From: Membranipora membranacea | Taxonomy: Eukaryota > Bryozoa > Gymnolaemata > Cheilostomatida > Membraniporidae | Direction of reading: 5' to 3' | Length of the DNA: 64,000 nucleotides | Assembly: GCA_914767715.1 (NCBI GenBank) | Contig: OU612066.1 | Location: forward strand, 10,981,001 to 11,045,000 | In this document: positions 23,761 through 36,383 of the stretch, in pieces | How the letters are laid out: the number at the start of each line of letters is the position of its first letter | Numbering within the stretch: position 1 is the first letter of the stretch | Notes under the pieces: model-generated | Database searches by the model: none | Told to the model about the DNA's origin: nothing | The model's input: only the letters and a program-made list of their open reading frames with translations | Program-made: the position numbers and the translations under genes

Positions 23761-23962
23761 GTGTGACATCGTGCTAACAAGCTACTTGTGAATAATGCTC
23801 TCTCTCTCTTGATTAAACATTGCCATCTATTACTGGATATCACATGGAAGAAAATTCATTAACATCAAACAAGAGGAAGCGTGATGATGACCAGGATGAT
23901 GATGATCAAGATTAGAAAGAATAGATTCTAAAACTCAAAACAATAACAACAAGATAAAAGGT
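23761..23962. other. Spacer between copy A and LINE remnant
   Basis: Short AT-rich stretch. A GATGATGACCAGGATGATGA-like acidic run near 23890 may belong to the ORF1 remnant that follows. Confidence 0.3.
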
Positions 23963-24350
23963 ATGTTTGATAACACGCAGATTGTAATTGTGCGCAATTC
24001 TGCAACGTACGAGGTTGTCGAGGCAAAATTTGAGTCTCTTTTGAAATATCAAGGTCTTTACACCTCTTTACAAATCAACCACAACCAAACTAAATAAGCT
24101 ATTGTTGCTCTAATAGTCACAGTTGAAAATAAAAAAAATGGGAAAAAATCTCTCCACACTGTGAACTTCTATAATACCACATCCACCATTCTAGTCAATG
24201 GAATTAACAGGATAAGTAAAATTTTCCTTTATCGTTACTCAAGACGAGTCATTTTCACATATTTGAAACAATCCGAAATACAACAGTACAACATCCTTAT
24301 TTGTCCAATGATGTGCCTGTTGAACCACTGCTTGTAGAAAAGAAAGTACG
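23963..24350 (+). pseudogene. LINE ORF1-like remnant
   Basis: Conceptual translation from 23963 runs MFDNTQIVIVRNSATYEV, then LLKYQGLYTSLQINHNQTK, an in-frame TAA, then VTVENKKNGKKSLHTVNFYN and STILVNG. The motif of a Lys-rich stretch followed by HTVNxYNT and LVNG resembles the N-terminal part of ORF1-type proteins of invertebrate LINEs, from memory. It is broken by at least one stop and has no upstream start. It may be the 5' part of the same decayed element as the reverse transcriptase remains at 27290-27900, about 3 kb away on the same strand. Confidence 0.45.
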
Positions 24351-24885
24351 AATTTGATCATAAAAAAGCTGGAAAAGCCAAGCTATTGCACTGGTGAATT
24401 TTAAAATACTATGGCAATAATTGATGTAAAGAATTGAAATTTGAAATCTAAAATTAATTAAAACCTTAAGCATAATGCATTTGTAGCCTTCAATGCTTCA
24501 ATGGTGTCCAGTTGGCAATGGAAATGTGCAGCAAAAAAGGGGTAAAACTTTGATTAGTGCTCTTAACAGGCCTGTAAAAATATTTGCAATCCATAGGATT
24601 TGACAGAATTTTTATATATTATAATGCGGGTTGTGGGCTTCATTTTGAGTGGTTATTCATGGTGAGTATCATGTTTTGAGGCAGGCTTTTGGAGCTAGCA
24701 AGACAGCATGATTCATATATAACACTAGAACTGATAAGTCACAGACTACCAAAAAGACGCAATACTGTTCGGCTCAGGATGGTCAGATCATAGCCATTCT
24801 GCTTGCAGGATAGCCTTGTGACATAGTCTATCTCTGCAGCACAGCAGTGGTGGCGCTGCCTTCCATCAAGAAAGGCAACTCCCAG

Positions 24886-24990
24886 GGTTTAAGGTTATGA
24901 GATATCAAAACCAGTGTTCCATTTAGGCCCAAATATTTCCAAATTATGGGTTTCAATTGTTTTCCCAATTATGGTACTCAGACTAGGTGA
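24886..24990 (-). repeat. Dispersed ~100-bp repeat, copy 1
   Basis: The reverse complement matches 55007-55102: GACTGAGTACC, AATTGGGAAA, ATGATTTGGAAAT, TTGGGCCTAAATGGAACA and CTGGTTTTGATATCTCATAA, with point differences. No inverted ends or open frame were found. Confidence 0.65.
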
Positions 24991-25554
24991 ATTAGTTCAA
25001 GCCCTATGCTGCAGCGACGAACGTATGCCTCAACAGTTCGCACATGCGCAGACTGGATCATAGCTGAGTTCATTGGTCAGAGTGATGCTAGATCAAGTGT
25101 GATCAATTAACCTGCTTTCAGAGTAGCTATCCCTCTACTGGAAGGAGAGCAACTCCGAATGCAGAAAGCGTTAAGTACTAAAATCAGATAATCTGACAAA
25201 GGAGTTCCTCCTTGATCTGACTAACACAAGTTATGTTTGAAATTTAAGCCCACAGCTTCCTTTGAAGCTCATTAGGTATTGTTAGTGAGACATATTATTA
25301 CAGAGATAGAGGTCTGGTCATGGTAAAGCGCTAAGTGGCACTCATAGACTATGATGAATACATTGAGTAGAATGGAAACAACGAGTAGAAACCAGGAGGC
25401 ACTCAGAGATAATGTTATGATTAAATATAGCAATGCCTAAGGTGGAATTGTGGAAAATAGTGGAAAGGTTATACATTTTCTGGCAACTTATAGTAGGATA
25501 AGTTGATTAAAAGGTTGATTAAAATCAGGTGTCTTATCACACGCCACATCCCAA
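24991..25554. other. No gene seen
   Basis: Mixed-composition intergenic DNA without a supportable frame or repeat. Confidence 0.35.
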
Positions 25555-25762
25555 AGGATGGGCGGCGGAACATGAATGCCTTAGTGGCAAGGCTGCAATA
25601 TCTGTGCTAGGTTAGTCTCTGTTCGCAGGCAGGTTGGAGCACACCTGGGGGCGAACCAAAGCCCGGTAGTAGACTGCAGTGGGATTCAAACCCACGACCT
25701 TCAACATTTACATGCTAAAGGAACGGAGCTCCAACCAACTGAGCCATCTCATACACCTAGAT
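25555..25762 (-). mobile_element. tRNA-derived SINE, family 2
   Basis: On the minus strand it starts with an A-box-like TGGCTCAGTTGGTTGGAGC and has a B-box-like GGGTTTGAATCCC, followed by a body with GGTGTGCTCCAACCTGCC. Related copies are at 60640-60840 and, as a fragment, 63235-63325. Confidence 0.7.
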
Positions 25763-27289
25763 AGAGATTTTTCTGGGTCCTATTCCAAATTATTTTTTTT
25801 TGTAAATGGAACAGCATATTTTCAACAGAAATACAAGAGGGGGAACCCAACTCAAACAAGGGTGGGTGGCATTAGGGATGGGTAGTGTCAGAAGTGAGTG
25901 AGTACCCACAATGAAATTGATATGGTCAGGGAACCAACTGAAGATACACATGACAGGGTTTCAGGTGGATATATAAAGGAAGTTGGTAATTGAAAAACAT
26001 AAAAAATCAGGGTTGTAAGGTATTTCTGTCCATGCATGACAAGTGCTAGCTTATGTATTCGGACAAACCATACATTATTTTTGCGTATATCTTTGTTATT
26101 TTGCAGGGCGATCAAAAGTTGTTCTTTTAAGCGGTCATTTAATGTTAGGTGGATGAGGTTTTCCTAATCCCACGCCATCTCTTGCCCACCTTCTCCCAAC
26201 TCGTCAAAAACCAATAAATATTGATATGGCCTTGTGGAGCTTCGGTCATTTGTTGCTAGTTGCAGCAAATCAACAAGACTGTGTGTTAATGCACAAAAAT
26301 CCTTGCCGACCCTCCCACCCAAACACCTCCACTGCATTTTGCCTAAGATTTCTTCGTTTCCAAAGTTGATACCCAAGCGTCATAAACAATGAATCTGAAG
26401 TCTAAGTAATACATCATTGCAGCAGAGAGTTAAGATTATTAGTCATTGGAGTAATGATGTAATGGCTCAAATAGTTAAGATTTCAACAAAAACATTGCAA
26501 TAATGTATGGCCTGCACTATAATAGATCAATTTGCCTTTGTTCCAAATAAATTTCTATAGAAGCATATTTGCCGAAGCACTAAGGCACTAACAATTTACT
26601 TAAAAGGATGGGGGGAAAAGCTTGTTGGATTGAGGCTTACAAAATAATGGCTAGAAAAAACCAAATTTGTTGTGTTGGTAAATGGCAATTTTCTATTTTA
26701 TTGCATTCACTGCTGGCTTTCACAGTACTCCCAAAGAGAAGAAAAGGTATGCATCTAGTCTGATTTGCAGTAATTGAAGCTAGATGGGGATCTGCAAACC
26801 TGTAGGTGTTTATTGCGTGATAAAATAGGGTTCATATTCCACCATTTGCCAGCCTAGAGCCGAAACAGCCCCCTATAGGAGCAAAGAATAGCCTCATGAT
26901 GTAACCTTATTCCACTTTTACACTAATCATGATGTATTTGGTGGAGACAATGGGGAAATGAATATAGGTATTTTACCAATAGCGCTACAATTTACTTGTA
27001 AATTTGATCAAGAAGAAAAAGAAATTGGTTATTTCAGATTTAATTTAAAAAAAAACACCAAACCTGTTTGTGAAACTCTAGGATCATTCAAACTAAAATT
27101 ACACGGATGGTCAATGTTTGTGGTTTATCCATCAATGAACTGAATAAAAATTTTACATCAATTTAGAAATCCATAATCAAAGACTCCCCCGATTCCAATG
27201 AATATGACATTGTTAAACCAGTGACCACCCGATCTTTTTCCCAATTGACACGCTTTGCTCTCAGAAATTTATTTCAAATATCTAAAAAG
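25763..27289. other. No gene seen
   Basis: AT-rich. The small frame at 26958-27143 lacks splice sites or known motifs; it precedes the reverse transcriptase remnant and might be part of the same dead element. Confidence 0.35.
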
Positions 27290-27920
27290 AACACTTTTGA
27301 CAATACGGCAACTGTCTAGATGGTAAATCTGTTAAGGTTTTGAAGAAAACATGGCCTTACATATGCGACATTGTAACTGATATGTTTAACAGAGCGTTAA
27401 AAGAGGGTTTATTTCCTTCACAGTGGAAAACCGATTGAGTACCTCCTATTCATAAGGGTGGAGATATCAAAGATCCCTCTTAATATCGCCTTTCATCAAT
27501 ACTTACTGTGCTATCTAAGATTTTTGAGAAACATGTGAATTCTTAAATTCAAAATACCTCACCGCAAACAAACTTCTTCACAAGAGAAGAATATCCCTGT
27601 GTTGACTCCCTACACAAAACATATTTCTGACTGTTAATCAGGAAGATCAGACAGTAATTCTGTTGCCATTATATTCATGGATTTCAAGAAAGCTTCGTCT
27701 GCGTCGACCATTAGATTCTTCTGAAAAAATTGACATTCTACAGTCTAACAGGCAAACTGCACCCTCTCATAAAATCTTTCCTATCACATAGGACACAATT
27801 TGTATCCATACAACATGGTGCAGGAAGTTCAAAAAATCTTCCAATATTCTTTAGTATCCCTCAAGACTCAATTCTGGCTCCAATCTACCATCCGCATATA
27901 TGGCAACCATTAGACAGTTT
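27290..27920 (+). pseudogene. Heavily decayed LINE reverse transcriptase
   Basis: Recognisable blocks in shifting frames: FNRALKEGLFPSQWK, YRLSSILTVLSKIFEKHV (the usual YRPIS..L..K..E block), IIFMDFKKASSASTI (the D-F-x-K-A-F block with changes) and SIPQDSILAPI (the G-x-PQGS-x-L block with changes). Several stops and frame changes mean it is long dead. The order of blocks is normal for a Jockey/CR1-type LINE on the plus strand. The YADD block is not preserved. Confidence 0.65.
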
Positions 27921-30900
27921 TCTGAGCTTTAATTTGGGCTATATTTGGAGTTGTTCTCTTTCCAGTACGGTACTTTTGACCCATGAAGCACAGGATACAA
28001 AAGATTTTTGATTCAGAATCTGCACCATTGAAAACCCTGGGGGACAGGGTTTCCAAATCGTTGGTAGCTTGAAAGCTGATAAATCTCAATTTTAGTGATA
28101 AAATTCAGGAAAAACTCAATGGAATCGAGAAGAACATCTGTTACATTATCGCAGCAATTAATTAGGACAAACAGATTTACTACAATTTTAGCTCTTTTAG
28201 CTCTCCAACACAGATACGCTCAGCAATCGAACTTACTCATTTTAAACAACTACTATCAAAGCACATTAAATCTTGTTAATTTTATTACCAGTGTATTTCT
28301 CTTTGTCTCTCCACTTTTCCTTATTTTTTTACATTCAAAATGATGATTGTAGATGGACAATTAAAGTATATTCAATAATAATCCTGAATTAAATTGCACT
28401 TTATGTTGGAAATCTTTATAATAATAGACCAGTTACTGAGGGGTGCCAAGTCCTCACCATTCAAGTGATGTATTTTTTATTTTTCCTGTCTTTAGGAAAC
28501 GCTTATATTGTGGTCTTAGTGTCAAAAACAACAGGAGTCATCACAATATGTTCACAGAACCAAATTTCATCTAAATTTAATTATTAGATTTAGATCTGAG
28601 CATTCCATCATATAGGCTTTCCATGACTTCATCATTTTCCCTTGTTCCTTCTGCTGCCAGGAAAAGGTCAACTGGTCCTGGCAAGCTATCACATCAAACC
28701 CTCGCACTGAAAAAAAGGAGGACTTCCTGTAAAATAAACTATGATTAAGTGTTTGTTAACTGTTGGTGGCATTACCTCAAATCCTAATGTAATTTGTGGT
28801 TCCTTCTGACAGGAAACTGGAAACAATCAGACTCAATGATGCTGGATTAAGAACGTACTACATCTTGAACATACAAACTGCTATCAGCTTTGCTGCCCCA
28901 TCATGCTACGCTCTCATATCTGACACCAACAAGCAGAAACTTTAATTCATTCATTGTATTGTTACTGACTCAAAACAAAACAAAATCTATGCGGAGACAC
29001 CCGCAGAACAACATTCTCAAGAGTTCAACTTTGAAGAATCTTTAATTGTTCTTGATGACTTTTTTATCTCCCTGATTACAACGTAACTGAAGTAATAAAT
29101 GATCTCACCATCACACGCTAAACAATAGCAACCCCACCCCTCCATCTCACAAACAATCTAGATTCGCTCAGTTCTGTCCAATTTATTTTCTTTTACATAA
29201 AGTACATTTTCCGTTATCCTTTGTTGTGGCTAATAATCCCTAGACAGTTTTTATTTTGGGTACAGATTTGTAACCTCACAGTCAGGGTTTTATTGTAGAA
29301 TTCATGGAGGTAGTTATAATAACAAATTGCGCAGAGAATTTTCAAAAACCAACTTTCCATCATGGTAACCGCCACACCGGACAAATTGATTTTAACAGAT
29401 TCTTCAGATTGAGCTCTCTTTGAAAACTGTTTTTTTTTCCAGTTGACAGTGACATAATTTTACAAAAGCGATCATTTCCCTTTTCAAAGAAGTAATTTGA
29501 GTTGGATGTTTATTAATAAGAAAGGACGATGGCATGATTTTTCCTTAACGGTGTGATAGGCAAATATACCAAATAAATGGTGTGAACAAGACTAAACTAA
29601 CATCCTTTTCATCACGATAATCGACGCAGCAGAATAATCTAGAAACTCGAAGAATTTATTCAGATCACAACTAAACTTAACATAACTAACCCAGTTCTGA
29701 AAGGACCAAAACATTACTTCCACAAAAATCCAAGGTTTCGGTGCACCCGCTTCCAGAGACTGGTCAAGGTGTTCTTTCAAAACTGAACAACAAAATGTTA
29801 TCATGAAGTCGTTGATATAGGAGCGAGGAGAGAGGTCCTTGTTGAGCAATGGCATAGCCTTGTTCAACAAGTACCTTTTGGGAGTTTGGACGGGGCCAGG
29901 TTGCAATCTCACAGTTGAGCTGGCCGCGCGGTTCTGGTCGTGCGGTGGATAGCGGGTACGGCGGGCATGTTTTGTCTGGGCTTTTCATGATGTTCGTGTG
30001 GTGTTTTTTGTAATTAGTTGGGGGGTTGGCCGCCACTCTAGTCACAGACTATCTGGCTGACCCATGCTTTTATTTACTTTCTTTGAACATATATTTCTCT
30101 TAATTTACAATGTTTATTTATAGCAAAAAACAGGAAAAAAAAATAGACATGCTACTTTACTATGTTTCATGAAGTGTTTTTTTCTGCTATAGTAGGTAAT
30201 TTGACAGATTGATATGTGAACCGTGCCGTTGTCGAAGGGAAATTGGTTAATGTCAGATCACTCAAAACAAAATATTGTGTTGTAAACAAGACTGTGATGT
30301 CTTTTGAATTTTACTTCTTGATTCTGGAATTTACCTTCATAAATCCACCAATGAATTGTGGCTGTTTCATTTTGCTCAAGAAGGGAGTAGTTAGTCTTTT
30401 GGTTGAAGAAAACTCAATAAAGACTGTAAATAACAATAATTATCCTACACGATACACCATGTACAGCGAGATACATCATTATTGGAGGCGCTATGCCATT
30501 GAATCGCATAGGCTGGTAGCGATTAATTGCTGAGATTGTCATCATACACTAAATTTATCTGGTAATAATATCATCTTACTTGGATGTTTTACATGATGTA
30601 TCGAGCTATGGCTCAGAATTTCTAAGATTCCTCTAACACAAAGTATTATTGTGATTCTGACACTGGCCTAAAACTACACCAATAATAAGCAAAATTAATA
30701 ATAATAAAACTACAAAAAGTACAATATAACCATTTCTTTCAGAAAATTAAGTATTGGTTTGTAGCTAGTATTTTATCATCCATCACCTAAATTCTTACAA
30801 TCCATTATCAGACGTAAGGGATGGGGTCGAATGGAATCTTTCCCCTTGCTTCTATGAACTGTGCATGTGAAATACAGTTTTAAATGAACCCATACCCTAC

Positions 30901-31029
30901 TGTACACACAATATAATGTTAGATTTCAGCCCATAGAGAGCCTGGAAAGGATTATAGAGCTATAATAACAAGTCATATTGGCTGACGAATTATCGTTGAA
31001 GGTTTGAGGTACCGAAGCAAGCTATCTGA
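27921..31029. other. Long AT-rich stretch, no gene seen
   Basis: Short frames only (for example 28095-28343, 29592-29912, 30216-30533), without domains, splice logic or conserved relatives in the window. A comparatively GC-rich patch lies at about 29890-30040 and is open on the minus strand with a Pro-rich translation. It might be part of an unrecognised element. Confidence 0.4.
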
Positions 31030-31381
31030 TTTTGATATACCTAAATCGAGAGCTAATAAACGAGGCCAAGCGATACTGTGTAACACAAATTACATATAGT
31101 CAGTCTGTATCAATTTAATATATTTATTTATTTATTTTCTTCTTGCTTTGACTTTGTTCCAGGGTGGATTTAAATTAAACAAATAGACAAAAAAACATGA
31201 TGTCACATATTGTAGTAATTGATTGAAAAAGCATAAGCTTGCATTACAATTACAAGCAAACTTTGTTCCATCATAAAAACACATCAGAATAGCACATTCA
31301 TGCTGAATGTAGAGCATCTGACAGCCTCTCCTTCATTAACCGTGTTAGAAATTGGAACAAACTCTCTCATCAATAAAACTG

Positions 31382-34318
31382 TTAGTTATTATTAGCGTGC
31401 TTAACACAGATCAGCGACATTGACGGATTGGGTCGAGTTCTTGTAATGTATCTGCCTTTTGTCCACGCGCATCCCTGGTCTGTCTTGATTATTAGCGTAT
31501 CTCTATATTGAGACCATCCATCCAATATAGAGCATGACTCTAACTTATGTCTGAAATTAACAGACAAAAAAATTGAGATCCTTGGTTGGTATTGTTATTG
31601 TTTAATTTGACTATTTGTCTGCTTACTGTGTCCTAGCATTAGTGACACTAAGTTAAGTAGGAGAACCAACAGGTTATGGCTTAGACTAATTAGCAGTTTC
31701 AATCCACGCCACACTTTTAACGCCATGATATTCACAAGTTCCCAGTGATTTGTGAAGGAATTATGTATTACCACTTGTACTCACCCAGTTGGACAGTTGG
31801 TGTATAGGTTTTCTGCCTTCTGCTCAACCATTGTGACAATATTTAGACAACTGAGACAATTGCTTAATGGTCTACACTGAGCGATCGCCTGTAAGGAATG
31901 TAAAGGTTTTTGTATCACATGTATAACTTAGTAATCATATTTCCGATGTATACATAAAGAACTTTAAAACTAACATCTATTGTGAATCCGCAGACTTATG
32001 GGTAACCTGTTGTCGGCAATATTTACCACCTTTAATTCCAATTTTCTTTTTGGAGCATCCAAAATAGAAGATTAGACAAGTTTGATCCGTTTTGCTAAAC
32101 AGCAAGAGAGTACAGCTATGAAATACACTGTTTCTGAATTCGACAATTGTGTCATAACACAAAAATTAATTACAAACATACTGTAGATGTAGTAAAGTAA
32201 GAAATAGACATACCCTGGTTTTGTTGCTAACTCCGTTTCTATGAGAAGCAATACATCTCCTTATATTTCCAGGAATCACCCGTGAACCATCACAATTGTT
32301 TGGATCCATACAGGCACATTGGCTCACATAGTGAGTGGCTTGAAAATTAAAATTTTCTATATTATAAGAGCAAAATAAAATGGTGTGGTGGTTAAGGTCG
32401 GACTCCGACCAGCTCAAAACTTCTTGTTCAATGAGGTTCATCTGTGTAGTCACAGATTAGAATTAATCTCACCAATATAAGTGCTTAAGGTGGATATGTG
32501 CTACCATGTATCAGGTCTATATCCGTGATTTTTGAGGTGGTAGGGCCTGGCAGGGTGGGTGCGGCAGGGATGCTGTTGCACCTTCCCACTAGGGGGGTAT
32601 GGCGGACCTGCCCCAGAAAATTACCAAAAATAGGGAGGCAGTTTTGAGGCATTGCAGCCCGTTGGGAGACGAAAATTGACCCCAGAGAACTTAGTGTAGC
32701 AGGGAGGGACATCATCATAGTCTTATTGTAATCAATAATTGAAATCGATGAACATTATTATGGAGTGTGGAATTTAGGTATAAACAGTAAAAAATATGGA
32801 AAATGTCAAATTAAAATACACTTAGTGATTGAAAAGAACGCAAGCGTGTTGTAGGAGGTATGAACCAGGTCTGGAATTAATTGCTTACTGAGAATTGACT
32901 GTCGATAAAATAAAATTGTTATTTTTTTCACGAATAGATTTAATAATAGAAAAAATCTTATTTGTGTGAGCAACTTTTGTAGAAATTCTGATTATGTTGA
33001 CGATGACAACAATATTGACCACTGCAACCAATTTAGAACCTGCAATGCTCAGTGACTGTTTGTTCAAGTTTGGCCCAAAGGTATGTTTTGAGGCAGGCCA
33101 CGGCGTTGAATGATAACCCACATGTTTCAGTTTTAGATGTATTGATGAACTATAAACCTCATAACAAGGTTATCATAGAAACAGCTACATCAGTCCTATC
33201 GCTTCATAATCCCTACATAATATAATACAAGGGGCCCTCTGAGCACCCGTTATTGGCAAACATAAATAGAGCCAAAATGTGTTTATAACACTTTTGGCAA
33301 CTTGAGCAGCTTGTTTCAAAATTGATCTCCCGAAAATGTGGTAGGGCCATGGCTCCCTGGTCAAACCTATAATCACACCATTACCAGGTTTCCACATCAA
33401 CAGACCCTAGATACCAATCGTTGAAAGGTAGATGATGCAAATTAAAATGCTTACTTGGGCAATCTGTAATTGATTGTGCATCATCCACACTAGTCGATTC
33501 TGGTCCAACTAACCATTCTGTCTTAACTTTAGATCTGAATGAAAAAAAGGAGAAGATAAATACGATGAGAAACATGAGAAATTGTCATAAATGTATAGCT
33601 TATAGCTTATAGTCAACTTTGTGAATTGACTATCAACACCACATTAACAAATACTGATTATAAAATGGGCATCTAGAATCGGTTCGACAGCATATGCTGC
33701 ATCCCAAGCCAATTGCTTTCCTCACACCTAAAAGCTGATCAGCAACAGGTGCTGTGATACTAATTCATGATTAACAGAACCATAATTCATTATATGGATA
33801 GTTTTGTGACTCGATCTATTAAATGCCTATGTTCATGATGCCTTTAGGCGTTGATGAACATATATATTATATATATACAATATAATAAAAATATATTAAT
33901 GCCTTTAGGTGAATACACAACAACATTTCCTACATATTTTGTACATAAGATAGTTTGGACTTTTACTTACATAGTATCCTGAGCACTCTGCTGCAGTTGC
34001 TCGGCAAGAGACTTGAGCTGATCTACAAAATCAAAATCATGATCTCTATATAAGTGAACGACAATAAGATGGAGACTGACAAGGCACTTGTTAAGATGGC
34101 TTGAGGAAAACTAATCAATAAAAACCATTGTATCATTCTATCTGGACCACTTTAAACTCTAACACTCGAGAAACACTGTTTTTTATGTACTAACCTGCAA
34201 CTGATTTGTCGATTTTACTACATGCACCTGTTGCAAGTGCTCCTGGGTGATGCCCAAATTTGGCAGATGACAAAAACATGCCAGCCAAAATTATTGAGCA
34301 GAATACAGAACACTTCAT
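31382..34318 (-). CDS. Secreted cysteine-rich protein, copy B (family not recognised)
   Basis: Paralogue of the gene at 21700-23688 with the same six-exon, same-phase structure: 34318-34195, 34022-33971, 33534-33455, 32338-32214, 31888-31785 and 31550-31382, giving 217 residues. The signal peptide (MKC, then FCSIILAGMFLSSA) is followed by HHPGALATGACSKIDKSVA and the helix DQLKSLAEQLQQSAQD. Exon 4 has QCACMDPNNCDGSR and RRCIASH. In exon 5, LGNCLSCLTVV of copy A is LSNCLSCLNIV here. The C-terminus is 11 residues shorter, ending SLICVKHANNN. The exon 4 acceptor is weaker (TTTTCAAG against TTTTGCAG in copy A). All exon lengths except the last are identical to copy A, so the reading frame has been kept since duplication. 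Function unknown; secretion is inferred from the signal peptide and even cysteine content. Confidence 0.77.
32339..33454. other. Enlarged intron 3 of copy B
   Basis: About 0.9 kb longer than the matching intron of copy A. A GC-richer patch at about 32530-32600 (GCAGGGTGGGTGCGGCAGGG) resembles inner parts of the hAT elements at 8170-8230 and, reversed, 41940-42000. An hAT-derived insertion is therefore likely, but I could not find its ends. A tRNA A-box-like GTGGTGGTTAAGGTCGG at 32383 has no B box that I can see. Confidence 0.4.
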
Positions 34319-34390
34319 TATTCCTGTATACTGATTCAGAATATTATTTGAATGCCTTGACTTGTTACAATTACAGAGCACAATAAATTG

Positions 34391-34858
34391 TTGCGCGTGA
34401 CATCACAGTGATCTTGTGCACTTTTCCTAAATTGGTCGTCACATGTGAATATCTCGGCAACCGGTCATTCAATTTTGATTTGTTTTTTAATTATACACAC
34501 AGAAACAAAAACTTACTTTCTATTTCTTGAGTACCACGAAGTGTTGATTAATTAAATTTAAATTGATGTAATTAAAAATAATCAGCGGTGATCGTAAATG
34601 GACACCATTTCTAAAACAGCTAGGATAAAAAACCTTCTGGAGTTTGTTTGATTTGATCTATCTCGCAGTATAATCAAGGGGGCTTCTTGATCGGATTATC
34701 CATACCAGAGATAATCCACTGTTAATCCCAGCAAGCGCTTGCTAATCAGCTGCCTGTATAGTGATGATACATACAATTGGCAAAGACAAATTAAATTCAG
34801 CTATAGCAGACACAGCTAAATTTATGATGAAAAGAACGATCTAGCTGTGTCTCTCTTA
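34391..34858. other. Spacer before the Harbinger element
   Basis: No gene seen. It ends with the TTA target duplication (34856-34858). Confidence 0.4.
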
Positions 34859-35031
34859 AGCTGCTTTTACACTAGGCGATAGCAAGAGGCCGATATTACT
34901 GGGAAATCGGTTAGGCTAAGTATCGGTCAAAAAAGACCTGTTCACACATGCCCGAGTGCGAAAACACGGATGACCGATATGACTGGGATTTCCCAGTCCT
35001 TTGTTTACAAATCCTCTTGTTTACAAACAAA

Positions 35032-35234
35032 CATGGAAAACTTAAATTACGATGACCAGTGTGTGATTTTTCATGCAAATATTCTAGTAGTAGTAATTGC
35101 TGCAGTTGTTGCTGCAAGAGGCAGGAGGAGAAATAGGAGAGAGAGGAGTGTGTGGGTCTCTAGCCTACTGAGGCGGAGACATGAGAGAGGAGTATGGAAC
35201 TCTGTCATTCCTGATTTAGTACAAGGGACAGTGT
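35032..35234 (+). pseudogene. Harbinger transposase N-terminal part
   Basis: ATG 35032 opens a frame with MENLNYDD, a hydrophobic AIL/VVV-rich stretch, then RGRRRNRRERSVWVSSLLRR and a GVWNSVIPDL segment. This matches the usual start of Harbinger transposases (an Arg-rich block, then W-V-x-x-x-L-x-R-R, then a G-x-[WY]-x-x-L helix). The frame ends at the edge of the inserted MITE. The following part of the protein resumes more than 1 kb downstream, so either an intron or the MITE separates them. Confidence 0.6.
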
Positions 35235-35498
35235 AACGTTTACTGTGTGAGGTTTATTAGGTGTAGTTTTACAGGATCATGTCGATTCGTAATAACTGTA
35301 AAGAACAGTTGAAAGATAAGTAAGTTGAAGTTCAGTGAAAGTTATGTGGTAAAAGGCACATCATAAAGCAGAGAAATAGCCTTGCAATAACATACAAAAT
35401 AGAGAATGTTTCAATACATCAAATTGTAGTAACAGTTATTACGAATCGACATGATCCTGTAAAACTACACCTAATAAACCTCACACAGTAAACGTTAC
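35233..35498. mobile_element. 266-bp MITE with perfect 67-bp terminal inverted repeats
   Basis: The first 67 bases (35233-35299) and the last 67 (35432-35498) are exact reverse complements, starting GTAACGTTTACTGTGTGAGG. AGT flanks both sides (35230-35232 and 35499-35501) and may be the target duplication. The centre has no coding capacity. Perfect arms suggest recent insertion or hairpin-driven correction. Confidence 0.85.
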
Positions 35499-36383
35499 AG
35501 TAATAACTTAGTCTCAACCTGGGAGCTACAACTCTACAACGGAGGGAGTTACAGCTCAACTCTGTTCCTCGGTATCTTGAATGCAGTGTGTTAATCGAAC
35601 ACTACTCATCAGTGCTGATCGCTGTGATGTCACAGAAATGACAGCTCTCACCCTGACATCTGGAAAGTCATGCTGAACATCGGTCAACATTATCTAGTGT
35701 AAAACTTAGCTGTGACACCAACACACTCCACAAACAAACTCCACGAACAATGTCATCACCATTGCCTACTTCTGTAAATTCATTGATTGGATTTGAATAA
35801 AGGGATCATTTGCAGTCTTTTGGACGGTAGCGCACTAGGATACAGGCAGGTCAGTTCGTGAAACACAGAACGAGCTGTCGCTTGGGTTTCGCCCATGATT
35901 GACAGAAAGTCTCTCAGCCAACTTCCACGCCACACACTGTTAATTGACTCGCATCACATGATCAAATACTCCTTGCGTATCAGGCTTGTTCTCCAACAGG
36001 GAGTTCGACGATGTGATCGCATCAACTCATCGGCAATAATTACATTACTCTCAGCAGCTTTGGAGTTGTCTAATCTCTACTAGCAGCTACTACAACAGTG
36101 CTGACCTCATAACTGGAAAACGTCAGCTGAGTTAAAGTAAAGGTTAAATGTTTTGTATGTGACAATCTGCCATGAGCTAATAGCTGGGTGATGATCTGCT
36201 CCGAAGGAGCTCATGGCAAAGAGTGAAATCATTATGGTACATGTAGGCAGTGTACAATTGAACAATGAAGAAAGCTTTCACTATGCTATAATAGGAAGTT
36301 TTACATGAGATAGCTTTAGGATTCGTTAATGTGATGAGTCATAATGATCAGTCATGATATGCTATTTGCTGACCGTTACAGAC
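35499..36383 (+). other. Harbinger interior, no clear coding
   Basis: Contains AACATTATCTAGTGTAAAAC at 35688-35707, resembling an extra, diverged copy of the Harbinger end; the left part may therefore be a nested relative. The sequence ends in the acceptor-like GACCGTTACAG at about 36372-36382. Confidence 0.4.
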
